Source: Castor canadensis (taxonomy: Eukaryota > Chordata > Mammalia > Rodentia > Castoridae). Taken from it: a DNA stretch of 64,000 nucleotides. Made by a program: the position numbers and the translations under genes. Positions 34,976 to 46,215 of this stretch are shown here, in pieces. The DNA is taken from the NCBI RefSeq assembly GCF_047511655.1, contig NC_133391.1:132402906-132466905 (forward strand), in the 5' to 3' direction. The notes under the pieces were generated by a model. That model saw nothing but the letters and a program-made list of their open reading frames with translations. It ran no database searches and was not told the origin of the DNA. Positions within the stretch are counted from its first letter, which is position 1, and every line of letters starts with the position of its first letter.

Positions 34976-35231
34976 ACTCCAGCTCTTAAATTGTGTCATC
35001 TCACTGATTTCTGGACTCCATGGTTTCTGATAAGAAATCAGCTGTTAATCTTACTGAGGCTTCTTTATCATGATCACCCAGTCCTATCTTTCTGTTTTCC
35101 ATATTCTTTATTTGTTTTTGTCTTTTGATGATTTGATTATAATATTTCTTGATGTGAATCTCCTTGAATTAACTGTACACTTTTAGGTGTATGAATTCAT
35201 AATACTTTTCTGCTATTGTTTCTTTTAATAT

Positions 35232-35430
35232 TCTTTTTTTTGTGGTACTGGGATTTGAACTCAGGGCCTACACCTTGAGCCACTCCACCAGCTCTTTTTT
35301 TGTGATGGGTTTTTTTCCAGATAGGGTCTCAGGAACTATTTGTCTGAGCTGGCTTCCAACCATGATCTTCCTGATCTCTGCCTCCTGGGAAGCTAGGATT
35401 ACAGACGTGAGCTACTGGTACCCGGCTCCT
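35232..35430 (-). repeat. B1-ID dimeric SINE (antisense)
   Basis: TGTGGTACTGGGATTTGAAC, CTTGAGCCACTCCACCAGC, then GAAGCTAGGATTACAGACGT. Confidence 0.85.
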
Positions 35431-35500
35431 AGACTTTTATTTCTCAAAATTTTTGGTCTGTTTATTGTTGTTTGAATTTACACTTTGCCTCCATGGTAGT

Positions 35501-36164
35501 GGCTGTTATTTGTGATTAAAGTCTCTTGACAGACACCCCCCTAAGGGAAGTGTTGAGGCAAGTGAAACTAAGACAAGCCCTTGAACTGAAACTTCACATA
35601 ACCACTAAACATACCAGAAATTACACAACCTAAAATCTTGTGGGCATAAGATCTACATTGTGCTCTTTGGTGCTTGTGACAATCTGGAGAATGGAAGATG
35701 ACCAGACAGCTCCCTTACCAAAATTCAGCAGCTTTTTTTTCTATTAAATATTTCTGTAGTCATTGTAAGGTTTTTAATTATTATTAGTAGTAGTAGTAGT
35801 TCTATAATTTCCAGAAAAGGTGATTCAGATAGTTTTGCTAATTTATTCCTGGCTGCTATGGTGGGACACATTTTCCAAGTTCTCTACTGTCATTTTTATC
35901 GACATCACCTCATATAATTTTGTGCCTTCCAGACTTGCTTAAAATTGCTTTCTCAGCCTGGAATGCAGAGAAAGAAGAAAATGTTGCTGTCACTGACACT
36001 ATCAATAGGATGATTTGAAAATAAGCCAAAGAGCAGTTGCAAAAGTTTTTGAACAAGAACAGCATCAGCAAAATAACTTTTATCTTTCTTAAAGGCAACA
36101 TTCATTAAATGACCTACTTGCATTTGTGAAGCCCCCAATAATAGAGATGGTGTTTGGTGGAAAC
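35501..36164. other. Intergenic, no recognised feature
   Basis: Unique-looking, with a short (TAG/TTA)n tract near 35780-35805. Two overlapping minus-strand ORFs lack family similarity. Confidence 0.45.
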
Positions 36165-36390
36165 TGGAGAGCACAGACTTTGGGATAAGACCTTTGTTTG
36201 AATTCCAGATATTTTGCCTCTTAAAAGTTGTTTGGCTGTAGCAAGTCACCTAAACTCTCTAAGAGTGTTTCTTTATCTGTAAACTAGGTATAACATCCAC
36301 TTACAAAATTGTGGTAAAGAACTAAAAAGTGATACTATATGTCAAATACTTGATACATTACTATTTGTTAAATTTGGACTTTTTGGTTCT
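36165..36390 (+). repeat. MIR SINE
   Basis: GAGCACAGACTTTGGGATAA, TGTTTGAATTCCAG, GCAAGTCACCTAAACTCTCT and TTATCTGTAAACTAGG follow the MIR consensus. Confidence 0.75.
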
Positions 36391-36394
36391 TTTA

Positions 36395-36542
36395 CAGTAC
36401 TTTTTTTTTTTAACTAGGTTTTCTATTTGTTTTTGAGATACGGATCTCCCGAACTATTTGCCTGGAGGCTGGCAAACAGCAATCCTCCTGATCTCTGCCT
36501 CCTGAGTAGCTAGAATTACAGGCGTCAGCTACCAGCTCCTGC
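36395..36542 (-). repeat. B1-like SINE (antisense)
   Basis: GAGATACGGATCTCCCGAAC, CTCTGCCTCCTGAGTAGCTA and AATTACAGGCGTCAGC. Confidence 0.8.
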
Positions 36543-36979
36543 CTCTTTCTTTTTTTAAAAGAACCACTGGCTTGTGGGTTGCTATGTGGTTTTCAGACTT
36601 ACCTAGAGCTGACTTCCCTAACAAACACATTAATTTTACTTAGATTGTATGTTTATTCGCACTGGCTTTGGGAAAAAATTGCTGGACTAAGGAAGCTAAA
36701 ATCCCCCAAAACCCCTCTTTTAGTCTAGAGACTAATTTGTCACTCATTTTTAAAAAAGTCTAGGCGAAGGAGGGAGCATGCCAAGCCAGTTACTTTTTTT
36801 TCTTTTTTCTGAGATCATCTTCTGTAGGTGTCCACAGGGTTCAAGCGCGGGATCAGAGCACGTAACACCAGCCAGGAAAGCCTGAGAAGAGAGACATATG
36901 GGAGGTCAGCCCTAGAGCCAGATGCTACATCAGCGTTTTCTGACGTCTGAGGTTGTAAATCGCAAGAGATCGTTTTTTC
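36543..36979. other. Upstream flank of SLC38A9
   Basis: Transition from AT-rich intergenic DNA to the CpG island. Besides the CRE-like site nothing specific is recognised. Confidence 0.5.
36941..36948 (+). promoter_or_regulatory. CRE-like TGACGTCT
   Basis: A CREB/ATF-type octamer with one mismatch to TGACGTCA lies about 200 bp upstream of the presumed SLC38A9 start. Confidence 0.35.
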
Positions 36980-37072
36980 TCTGTGATGCCTTAGGGCCGC
37001 TTGTCTCACCCGCCGCAGTTTGCCGGGAGCTCGCACACCTGGGACCCGCCTCCCCTTCCCCGCCCCCCGCGA

Positions 37073-37082
37073 GGGGCGGGGC
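37073..37082 (+). promoter_or_regulatory. GC box (Sp1/KLF)
   Basis: GGGGCGGGGC is a perfect GC box about 40 bp upstream of the ZNF143 motif. An inverted C-rich counterpart lies at 37058-37068. Confidence 0.65.
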
Positions 37083-37110
37083 TCTGAAGGAGGCGAGTCG
37101 CTGCCGCGGA

Positions 37111-37130
37111 GCCCTCTGGGAGTCGTAGTT
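37111..37130 (-). promoter_or_regulatory. ZNF143/Staf-type motif
   Basis: On the minus strand this reads AACTACGACTCCCAGAGGGC, close to the ZNF143 consensus ACTACAATTCCCAGAATGC. Such sites are typical of housekeeping promoters near the TSS. Confidence 0.6.
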
Positions 37131-37149
37131 CCGCGCGGCGAATATATTT

Positions 37150-37328
37150 GATGGAGGCGACAGGCTGGGCACGCCCAGGACTCCATCCCCCGTCGGCCCA
37201 CGCGGCCTAGGTCATTGCATCTTCCTGTTTGGGGAGCAAGCAGCCCGGCAGCGGCGATTTGCTAGGTTTGGGAAGGGGTCCTCGCCTTCCCGTCCAGTTT
37301 TCCGAGGTTAAGGGCTTGGCCTGCTCAG
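37150..37328 (+). other. SLC38A9: SLC38A9 non-coding exon 1 (5' end uncertain)
   Basis: A good donor, CTGCTCAG|GTAAAG, closes a GC-rich leader at 37328 inside the CpG island. Spliced to the acceptor at 46323 it gives a non-coding first exon, as in mammalian SLC38A9. The start is placed just downstream of the ZNF143 and GC-box cluster and is an estimate. A second strong donor lies at 37571/37572, so a longer alternative exon 1 is possible. Confidence 0.6.
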
Positions 37329-37580
37329 GTAAAGCATGTTCCCTCGTCTGGCAAACTCGCCCCGGGGAGGGCGGGGAGGGAGACGGGGGTGGGGGCGGGA
37401 AGGGCTGAGCTCGGGCGAAGCCGGCTGTCACCGGGATAGTTCTGTGGTGCGGGGCATCGAAACTGTCGCGGTGGGGAACGAGGTGAAACCCAAGCCACGG
37501 CGCCTCGCGGGGCTCCGGCGCGGTGAAGTAGCGAGTCCGCCGGGTACGGCAGATGGGCTTCCTGAACCCTGGTAAGAGGA

Positions 37581-38436
37581 GAGTCAGGGGAAATTGCAGA
37601 AATGGGAGCTCCCCTCCATCTCCCGTGGGGAAGAGCTAAGTTGGGGAGCCTGGGGCGAGGACTGGTACGCGCTTCTCACACTACTCAACTTGTGCGAGAG
37701 GCGTTTTGATTTTGTGGGGCGGGGGGCGGGAATCTGTCATCTGTCTCAGAATACTGGAGCTGCAGGCAGCTGGTCACGTGCACGCTCCTCAAGCTACGGA
37801 GCCGAGGACTGAGGTCCGCAGATTTGGAGAAACCCTGTCATCATCAGCCTACTTGACCAAAGCCTAATTTCATAACCCTGGCAGTGCCTTATCTATTGCT
37901 ATCAGTACATCGGCAAAGATCTTCTATATGCAGGATCAAAGGCAAATGCTGAAAGTTTTTTTTTTTAACTTTTAATAGATGAAAGCCTTGTGACTTGGAG
38001 AAGAATATCTCTGCCTCATAGAAAACTCCAAACTTTCTTATTAAGATAAAACTTGACAGCAAAGGTGTCACCTATAGTTTTTGTACCTCTAAGAAAATAA
38101 AATTTACCTTCCCTTCCCCAGTTTATTCCTACTAGAACTCTGAGAATAGTTAGCCTTAGATTTCTTCTCACAATCTTAAGTGTTGTATATCTGCTATACA
38201 CATAAAAATAATATGCTGTTAACTATGACTTTATGATAACCTAAGTATTTACAAAAAAGGGAAAAGTAAGCATAGGAAGATAGGGATACCAGTCTGAATT
38301 ACAAATTAAAGTAATACTTTATAGTATTTTTAAAGGATATACTAGCACAGAAAATTTGAAAATCATTGAGAGGTTAAAATTTTCTGCCAGTCCTGCATTT
38401 TATAACCCACTTACATTTCAGGTGTTTTGCTAGTAT
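37581..38436. other. SLC38A9 intron 1, 5' end
   Basis: GC-rich to about 37820, then AT-rich unique DNA. No repeat named. Confidence 0.5.
37773..37780 (+). promoter_or_regulatory. CLEAR-like E-box GTCACGTG in SLC38A9 intron 1
   Basis: GTCACGTG matches the first eight bases of the CLEAR consensus GTCACGTGAC recognised by TFEB/TFE3/MITF on lysosomal genes. It lies about 445 bp inside intron 1, still in GC-rich DNA. SLC38A9 is a lysosomal gene, so the context fits. Function is inferred. Confidence 0.45.
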
Positions 38437-38649
38437 GGGGGGGGCAGTAGGATTGGGGTTTGAACTCAGAGCATCACACTTATAAAACAAGGGTTCTGCC
38501 ACTTGAGCCACACCTCCAGTCCATTTTGCTCTGGTAATTTTGGAGATGGGGGTCTCGCCATTTCCATGGACTGATCTGGGTCCTTGATCCTCAGAATCTC
38601 AGCCTTTCAAGGAGCTAGGATTACAGGTGTGAGCCATGGACACCTGGCA
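38437..38649 (-). repeat. B1-ID dimeric SINE (antisense)
   Basis: GGATTGGGGTTTGAACTCAG, CTGCCACTTGAGCCACACCT, then GAGCTAGGATTACAGGTGTG. Confidence 0.85.
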
Positions 38650-38894
38650 AGATGGGTGCTTTCTTTTCTAGACCACATAGTCCTCCAGAATAGTCAGATT
38701 TAACACCCTTTGAAGCATTAACTTGCCAGATTGGAAGCATGTTCTAACAGTCACATCAAAATTGAAGTATTATACCTCTTGTTGACTGACTAGTAAATTG
38801 TTCATAAGGAAGGAATTTAGATAAATTTGTTAGTGAACTTAATAGCAGTTAAAGACTTATAAAGAAGAAAACAAATCTATGCTTCCAGGCTACC

Positions 38895-39215
38895 TTTTTT
38901 TTTCTTTATGATACTGGGATTTGAACTCAGGTCCTGTGATTTCTAGGCAAGCACTTTACCACTTGAGCTATGCTGTCAGTCCTTTTTGCTTTTTGAGGTT
39001 ATTTTTTTAGATAGAGTCTAGAGTTTTATTTTAGCCCAGTGCAGGCCTTGAACAGCAACCCTCCTACCTTTGACCTCCCACTTAGCTGGGATGACAGGCA
39101 CACACCACTATGCCCAGCTTATTGGTTGAGATGGAGTCTCGCTAACTTTTTGTCAGGCTGCCCTTGAACCAACTGAGTAACTGAGATTATAGGCATGAGT
39201 CACCATTCCCGGCCA
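38895..39215 (-). repeat. Trimeric SINE (antisense ID-B1-B1)
   Basis: ATACTGGGATTTGAACTCAG (ID), then antisense 7SL halves ending AGCTGGGATGACAGGCACAC and ATTATAGGCATGAGTCACCA. Confidence 0.8.
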
Positions 39216-39874
39216 GGCTGTCTTTTTTTTTTTTTTAATGTTATAATTCCTTTGCTTTTATATTGGCATACTGTAGAGTTGGGTAAACTAAACAAAGTTT
39301 ACCTACTGATGGAACACAGTCATGCATACTCATCTTCAATTGCCTTTCATACTAAAAGACAGAGTTGACCAATTGCAGAGACTGTATGACTGGATAAGCT
39401 TCAAATATTTTTTGTATAGTCCTCTACAGAAAATTTTGTCAATCCCTGGCATAGTAAACTGAATCTAAATAAAGTATCTGAAAATCTATAACATATGCAG
39501 ATACAGTAGATAATACTAGTTTTCAGCCTCTGAAAAAGAACATAAAGTATTTGTATATTAGTCATGTTTGGGCACAAGCTAGTATATGCTACTGCAAATT
39601 GATGCCAGCATTGTGACATAGATACTGCACATTTACCTTTGCAAAGAATTATGAAAGGAAGTTTCTAACTCTAGTATAGAAAAGGCTGGAATTCTTTGAA
39701 ATATAGTGAAAACCACAGTTAAACCTTTAAACAGTAATATCATACTGACTTTCTTTGGTTGCTGTCTATGTCCTTTTTGTGGCAATAAGTGCTTTAGTGG
39801 TATACCATTTTTTTAAATAAAACTTGAAAGTACCACACAAATCAGGTAAACTGTTGATTTTTTTGGGGGGACGC
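39216..39874. other. SLC38A9 intron 1, no recognised feature
   Basis: AT-rich unique DNA after the SINE tail. Confidence 0.5.
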
Positions 39875-40222
39875 ATCTCAGTCAGTTAGTGCTCCTCTAA
39901 TGAAATACCTGAAACTGCATAATTTATAAACAACAAATTTATGTCTAACAATTCTAGAGGCTAGAAAGTCCAAGGTTGAGGTGCAGTCAGGTTCTGTGTT
40001 TGGTGAGGCTCTATTTCTGCTTTTGAGACAGTGCGTTCTTGCTAAGGGACAGAAAGGCAAAGGCGGCCTGGTTAGTTCCCTTCAGCCCTTTTATAAGGTG
40101 CTAATCCATTGACAACTTAATCATCTCCTAAAGGCCTCCCTTCTTAATATTACAACATTGGCCATTATGTTTTGACACATGACTCTTAAAGGTAACACAA
40201 AAATTCATATCATAGCAGGACC
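39875..40222 (-). mobile_element. MaLR LTR (antisense)
   Basis: Antisense solo LTR of the old ERVL-MaLR group: GAAATACCTGAAACTGCATA, ATTCTAGAGGCTAGAAAGTC and the closing TTCATATCATAGCA. No coding content. Confidence 0.75.
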
Positions 40223-40240
40223 CTATCCTAAAACTAGTCT

Positions 40241-40320
40241 TTTTTTTTTTTTTTGGCGGTACTGGGATTTGAACTTACATAGGCATGCACTTTGCTGCTT
40301 AAGCCATGCCTCCAGCCTTA
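40241..40320 (-). repeat. ID-like SINE (antisense)
   Basis: Poly-T, GGCGGTACTGGGATTTGAAC, TTTGCTGCTTAAGCCATGCC. Confidence 0.75.
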
Positions 40321-41544
40321 AAACCACTCTTAAACAACTAGGGACTCATTATTAAATGACTTAGTTTTGACTCAATAGTCTTGCATCTGGGACTGTGTTT
40401 TAAAGCTTAGAGATTAAGATGTTAGAAATGAATCTGTTTCAGTCATCTTCCACATTTGGCTCTCACCAAATTATATCAGTGTTATGACTATGGCAAATTA
40501 GCACCATAGATGTTTTAGCATTTTAGTCATTGATAATGCTACTTGACATTATATAAGATTAGATACAGAACTGTTAATTCACCTCTCAATCTAATTCATC
40601 AAACTGAAGAATATCTTACAGTTTTATTCATAAAAACATTCAAAAAGGCATTAAAGTACTTTTGGAACTACATTCTAGGGAGGGTTGAAATTCAGGCTAA
40701 TTAACTGAGGCAACTCAAAATTACCAAGGTCCTTAGAGATCTTGATATTTACCTGAAAATTATTAAAGCTTTGATGAAAGAGGCACCAGGAACTTTGGAC
40801 TCCTCATTTATGATTTATTATTTTAAATCACTAAGGTATGATCAGTTTTCTGCTTCTTTGTAATACATAGCTAATTTTTCTGTGTCACAAAATTTCAGAT
40901 TTTCTCAAAACAAATATTCATATATGACTTTCTTTTGGCAAGGCTGACTGAAACCCAAGAATTTTTGTAAGTTTCTCTTCTTTCCTGTTTTCCTAGCATT
41001 CAATCCCTACTTAAAATACTATCTCCCAAAGTTAAATGGATCCACTCTATCTGAACTCAGCCACATTTTCACTATAGTGTAGGAAGCAATACTGCAGTGT
41101 ATTGGTTTTCAGGGTAATTCAGGAAGTATAGCCATATATTTCTTCCATTGTTTAAGCAGAATTTTTTTGTTACTATGACTTAGCTATTGTCCTTTCCCCT
41201 GTTTTGCTGCCATTGGTAAGGATTGTTGCTGGTTAGAAAAATATCTAGTCTGTAGACAAAAAAAAAAAAAAACAGTTTGTGACAGGAAACATTCATTTAA
41301 ACTAGTTTGCTTCAAGAAAAACAAATTCATTGTGTTTCATTTGTGATCTGTATACCTAGGCAAGAATTTTCAGTCATCTTATTACCATCTGCATTTGAAA
41401 GAGGTGAATGCATTTGTTATTCTGAGTATTTTTGGTCTTTTACTCACACATCTAGACATGAAAGACCTGATTTTCAGATGGTTCTTCTGTGTTCCAGCTA
41501 ACCTAACTCCTTCCTTAGGGTAGACAGATAGGACAGTATAGAGG
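40321..41544. other. SLC38A9 intron 1, no recognised feature
   Basis: 1.2 kb of AT-rich unique DNA with an A14 run near 41265. Confidence 0.5.
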
Positions 41545-41800
41545 AACTGGCACTGGAAATCAGAGCCACCTGATTTCAGTCTCTGCTGGGCTTTATTAGC
41601 TAAATGAGTTAGGAAAAGCTTCTTCTCTGAGCTTCAATTTCTTTTTTCTTCTTTTCTTTCTGTCTTTTTTTTTTTTTTTTTTTGTAATATGAAAGTATTG
41701 GGAAGTATTTACTTCCCAAATGCTAAGGATTTGGGGAAATTAAACAATTCCATGTACAACATTAGGCCAGTAGTAAGCATTTAATAAGTAAATGTTAGTT
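41545..41800 (+). repeat. MIR SINE with poly-T interruption
   Basis: CTGGCACTGGAAATCAGAGC, GAGCTTCAATTTC and TAAGCATTTAATAAGTAAAT match MIR from centre to 3' end. A T-rich tract near 41645-41685 interrupts it. Confidence 0.6.
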
Positions 41801-42084
41801 CCATCTCCCCCTCCTGTTCTATTGATTTGTTTTTTCTCTGAAGTTTCTTCCAAAATGACATCTAGTTTTCTTCAGAAATGAAATCTTTCCCATTAGTACT
41901 ATTCTGTTTGTGACAGTTCAATTGAAGATCTGCCTTTATTTATTCCACTGACTTTATTCCTTTTATACCAAAGACATATAGATATGTCAGCTGTTTTTTT
42001 TCAGGCCACTGAATTAAACCAATACATAATTTTTCTGCTTATTTTTAAGAAACAAATTCACAATAAAAATGATAGCTTTGTAAC

Positions 42085-42245
42085 AAATGTGCATTGTGTG
42101 CATTATCTTATTTAAATCTCAAACCCTGTAAGTCTAGTACTTTTATTTATCCTCCAAACCCAAAAATCCTGAGGGATTTAAATAAGTTGGTAAGTAGCAA
42201 AGCTAAGATTCAAATCCAGGTCGTCTTATGTGTGAACTTTGAATT
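42085..42245 (-). repeat. MIR SINE (antisense)
   Basis: GCATTATCTTATTTAAATCT, CCTGTAAGTCTAGTACTTTT and GTAGCAAAGCTAAGATTCAA match antisense MIR. Confidence 0.6.
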
Positions 42246-42545
42246 ACCATGCTCGACTTCATAGAACCATCATAGGCTATATCCCAAATTTACCGTTGTA
42301 TATAATTCAAACAAAGTGATACCTTGGGAATTTTTTCTGAGGTGTTTTTATTAATTGTTGGAGATTTAGGAGCAATAAGTTTCTGCCACTTGAGCCATGC
42401 CCAGCCCTTAAAGGAAACTCCTACACAGAGACTAGTAGTGAGTGCTTGGCAAGGTTCCAAATACTAGTACATATGAATTTATATATTTTAAAAATATTTT
42501 TATGTGCTTTAGATTTTTCTGAATTACTTTTATCCCAGGTTGTTT

Positions 42546-42740
42546 TTGTTGTTTTTTGGTGGTACTGAGGTTTGAATTCAGGGCCATGTGTTTGCCAGGC
42601 AAGCACTCTACCACTTGAGCCATGGCCCCGCCCTCAAGTTCTTTATGTTACTTTTCACCCCGCTTTTGTAGAGTTCAAACCCAGGGTCTTAGACTTGCTA
42701 GACACATTTTGTACCACCAAGCTACACCCCCAGCCTTGTT
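42546..42740 (-). repeat. Two antisense ID-like SINEs
   Basis: First: GGTGGTACTGAGGTTTGAAT with CACTCTACCACTTGAGCCAT. Second: TTCAAACCCAGGGTCTTAGA with CACCAAGCTACACCCCCAGC. Confidence 0.75.
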
Positions 42741-43788
42741 ATTTTTTTTATGAAAGGATACTAGCTTTCTAAAGTTTTTTTTTTTAGTTAAAAGAATTTT
42801 TTTTAATTCTATACAAAAATCCTAAATATAACTTTCCTACCAACAATGTTTATATCTTTCCTAAGCTTTTAACTCCTTTGCTATATCCAGATTAATTTAA
42901 AATGTATCTTTTATTGGTATTTTATATAAAATGTTTTCATTAATTACATTGAGGAACCATTTTTTTAAAAAAATTAATCAGTCAAATTGACAGGTTTAAA
43001 TTAAGGAAATTTATCAGAACTATCAATATGAATTTTATAAATTAATAGGTTAAAATCTTGGCTTTTAGTTTTAAATTTAAGGTCAAACAAATCCACCGAA
43101 CTGTTAGTTTTATTATGTAAAACAAGGAACTGCAAGATCAAACCTGTGTTTTTTGCTTCTTAATTACTCTGTTTTAGTGAAATTAGTTAGCTTCATCTCA
43201 GTTTTTCCCATATTAATGGAATTTCAGTAACGGTTACCATTGAACAATATATACTTTATATTAAAGAACACTTCTTACACTCCACATTTGAATACATACA
43301 ATATATTACATGAATCAGAGTTTCAAAGAGTTAACTAAATTTTTTAACTTGGAATAAATTTTGCACTAATCTACTACCAAACTAATTTGGAAGCTAGGGC
43401 AGTCATTGGTGTAGACTTGAATTAAAAGTGAAATGATGAACTGAAAACTGGAATTGGATATGCTATTAGGGTTGATTATTCAAGGGATTTAGTACACATT
43501 GACTTCTCTCAGCTTCATAAGTTATATTTTTAAGTTTATAATGGCATGGAATATGACAAATATTTTTTCTGTTTTTCTCAATACTTTACACAGTGTTTGT
43601 AGGGACTTTTTGAGAACTTGTTGGATAAATACAGTGTTTATATGTATATATATGTATATATAAAATCAAGAGTTACATGATATTTTAGTTGTCGTCTCTT
43701 AAAGTAAGTAATCATTTTTACCATTGCTCTCTTTATAAGATATAGAAATAAAGCCTTTATTTAGACATGGTAGTATTTTGGTTCCACT
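42741..43788. other. SLC38A9 intron 1, no recognised feature
   Basis: Very AT-rich. Includes a TATATG/TATA microsatellite at 43638-43663. Confidence 0.5.
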
Positions 43789-43876
43789 TTTTTTCTTTTT
43801 GTGGTGCTGGATATGAAACTCAGGGCCTCCCGAGTGATGTACAAGCACTATAGCACTGAGCTATACCTCCAGCCCC
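43789..43876 (-). repeat. ID-like SINE (antisense)
   Basis: TTTGTGGTGCTGGATATGAA, ACTATAGCACTGAGCTATAC. Confidence 0.75.
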
Positions 43877-44189
43877 TCCACTTTTGATGAAAACTTACTC
43901 TTACATGGTACTTCTTTAGCATTTTCTTTAGCATTTTGTCTTTGGTAGGACTAAGTCAATGAAACATTAGGCAGGAAAACAGAAGAGGGAAGTGAAAAGG
44001 AAAGAGAGAAAAGAAAGTGCACATATTTGGGAAACAGAAGGTGTTACCAGCATCTGTGTCACATTTGCCTTGCTGCTCACTACTGAAGACTTTTCCAATT
44101 AAAAAAGGGGAAGACTCAAGTGACTGCATATGTGGAAAAGTATTTTCACTATTTTTAGAGGAATAATACAGTTGAACATTTACTTTCTC

Positions 44190-44345
44190 ATTATAAAGTA
44201 CTAAATGTATTATTTAATTGTAGGATAACCTGGTGAGACAGGTATTGTTATTTTGATTTTGCAGATGAGAAAAATAGTCTTATGTGACATGATAGTGGTA
44301 AATTATACAGATATTGAGTAGCAGATATAGGATTTCTCATTCAAA
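44190..44345 (-). repeat. MIR SINE (antisense)
   Basis: GGTATTGTTATTTTGATTTT, GCAGATGAGAAAAATAGTCT is the antisense MIR core. Confidence 0.6.
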
Positions 44346-44381
44346 AATGTATTTTATTTAAAATGCACACGTACACATGCT

Positions 44382-44632
44382 GCTGGGCATGATGGTACTT
44401 GACTAGTCCCAGCACTCAGAAGGCTGAGGTAGGAGGATCATAAGTTCAAGACCAGCTTGAGCTAAAAAACAAAGAACAAACAATGACGAAAATACGGACC
44501 TTGTGCTGTGGAGTGGTTTAAGTGGTAAAGCGGTCCTGCCTAGCAAGTGCAAGGCCCTGAGTTCAAGCCCCAGTGGTGGAAGGATGGAAGGAAAGAAGAA
44601 AAGCAGAAGGGAGGGAAGGAAGGAAGGAAGGA
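44382..44632 (+). repeat. B1-ID dimeric SINE with (GGAA)n tail
   Basis: GGGCATGATGGTACTTGACT, then GTGGTTTAAGTGGTAAAGCG and GAGTTCAAGCCCCAGTGG. The tail is a GGAA microsatellite. Confidence 0.85.
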
Positions 44633-45197
44633 GTACTTCAAAACAGATAGACTTCAAAATAGATCATTTAAATTGTATAGGTCACAATTTTGCAGTGAAA
44701 ATATATTAAGCCAAAAAAAGATGTCAGAAAATGAGATGTTCCTAAGTAAAACAATGTAGTAACATTCAACTTGCAATACCTGTGAGAGATTCCTATGGAA
44801 TTCTAATTTAATGAAAATTCTGATCCAAATAGAATAGGAAAACAGTATGAAGTCAACTCTTAAGCACCCCAAAGTCCTATTCTTAACAGTTTTGTTAAAC
44901 CATAAGTGTCCAAAGAAGAGAGTGTGATAATTTTTAAGCATTTAAAGTAAATTATCCTATATAACAGTGATCAGTAAGAGTAAACATAATTCTCATTTTG
45001 AAAAGGCAGCCGTTGGTAAGAAATAAGATATGTATATGTATTTTTTTAAAAATAGTAAGATTTCCTAATGTATTGGATGCAGTCTGAGAGAAAAAAGAAG
45101 TCATGGCTGAGTCCATGAATTTTGACCTATACAACTAGAAGGATAAGGATTCTATCAACTGAAATCAGGAAAACAATGGGTGGAGTAGATTTTTAGG

Positions 45198-45335
45198 GTT
45201 TTTTTTTTGTTTGTTTGTTTTGTTTTGGCAGTACTGGGGCTTGAACGCAGACCCTCACCCTTGCTAGTCAGGTGTTCTACCACTTGAGCTGCTCCTCCAG
45301 CCTTGGTTTGCTTTTTTTTTTTTTTTGAGGGGAAA
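45198..45335 (-). repeat. ID-like SINE (antisense) with (TTTG)n
   Basis: CAGTACTGGGGCTTGAACGC, GTTCTACCACTTGAGCTGCT. Confidence 0.8.
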
Positions 45336-46116
45336 AAAATTTGGGGCATGTTAGGTTTGCATTGGGTATTACATCCAGGTAAAGATGTTAAGTAGCCAAT
45401 TGGATATGCAAGTCTGAAATTCAGGAGAGAAGTTTAGGCTACAGGTATATTAGTATAGACATTAGCATTGCCTAAATCAGCAAAACTTTCTACAGTAACC
45501 AAGAAGAGCTGCCATGCTGATTAAGCTTAAATCCTATTCACAGCTTAACTCCTTGCAAATCCTCATAAGGCATAGTTTATGATAACAAATTACTAGCTTA
45601 TAACAAATCATTCTGAAATTAAGTTATTTAATAATTTAAGTACACACACATACACAGGCTATGGTCAATGTTAAGAAAACTTCTTTGAAGTTCCCTTTGG
45701 GAGAGTGAAGCCCATTTACTCCCTATGAATGCCTACTCTGATAGAAACTCTTAGTATAATTCTTAGTTTGGATGAGCCCTGGGTTTTGTCTTCTATTTCC
45801 AAGACTTCTCCTTTCCAGGCTTTGGAAACATCAGCTCAAATTCTCCTATTACCTGGGCAGCAGAAGTTTCTTTGAGTCATTTCTAGGTACCTTAACTTTG
45901 CCCACAAATGACTTGGTTTTCTTTACTATTTTTGATGCTTTTCAAAAGATTTTTAAAGTATTTTTTCCAGTATGGGTCCAAAAAACTTAATATGCTTTAT
46001 TCTTGGGAATGGATTGCCCTATTTATTTTTCATTAAGATGAAATTCTATTTCAAGTTAGCAACTTTTTGATAAATATTTCAGGCACCTACCTCATTTAAG
46101 ATATCTTTAGCACCAT
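45336..46116. other. SLC38A9 intron 1, 3' part, no recognised feature
   Basis: Unique AT-rich DNA. Confidence 0.5.
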
Positions 46117-46215
46117 ATGAGGGCTGTACACCTATAGTTCCAGCTACTCAGGAGCTACAGGAGTTCAAGGTCAACTGGACAACATAGATCTTGGCTCAAA
46201 AAGAAAAAATAAATG
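46117..46215 (+). repeat. B1-like SINE
   Basis: Truncated monomer about 110 bp upstream of the coding exon acceptor: GCTGTACACCTATAGTTCCA, GAGTTCAAGGTCAACTGGAC. Confidence 0.65.

Larger units (their letters stand above)
33840..35500 (-). mobile_element. Old L1 ORF2 region (antisense), riddled with SINEs
   Basis: Antisense L1 phrases (TTTGTTGATTTTATTGAGC, ATTATTTCCTTCCTTCTGCT, ATTGGTATAAATTGTCCCAT) occur in 33840-34202, 34324-34452 and 34980-35231. They are separated by SINE insertions at 34203-34323, 34453-34937 and 35232-35430. Confidence 0.65.
36980..37580 (+). promoter_or_regulatory. SLC38A9: SLC38A9 CpG-island promoter
   Basis: This is the most GC- and CpG-rich stretch of the window, about 600 bp. 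It holds Sp1/KLF GC boxes at 37058-37068 and 37073-37082, a ZNF143-type motif at 37111-37130, an A/T-rich TATA-like AATATATTT at 37140-37148 and a CRE-like TGACGTCT upstream at 36941. This composition fits a constitutively active housekeeping promoter directed to the right. Bidirectional activity cannot be excluded. Confidence 0.8.

Noticed and set aside
36815..37201. 128-codon minus-strand ORF across the CpG island
   Set aside because: GC-rich DNA is poor in stop codons. It overlaps the SLC38A9 promoter and has no domain or splice support.
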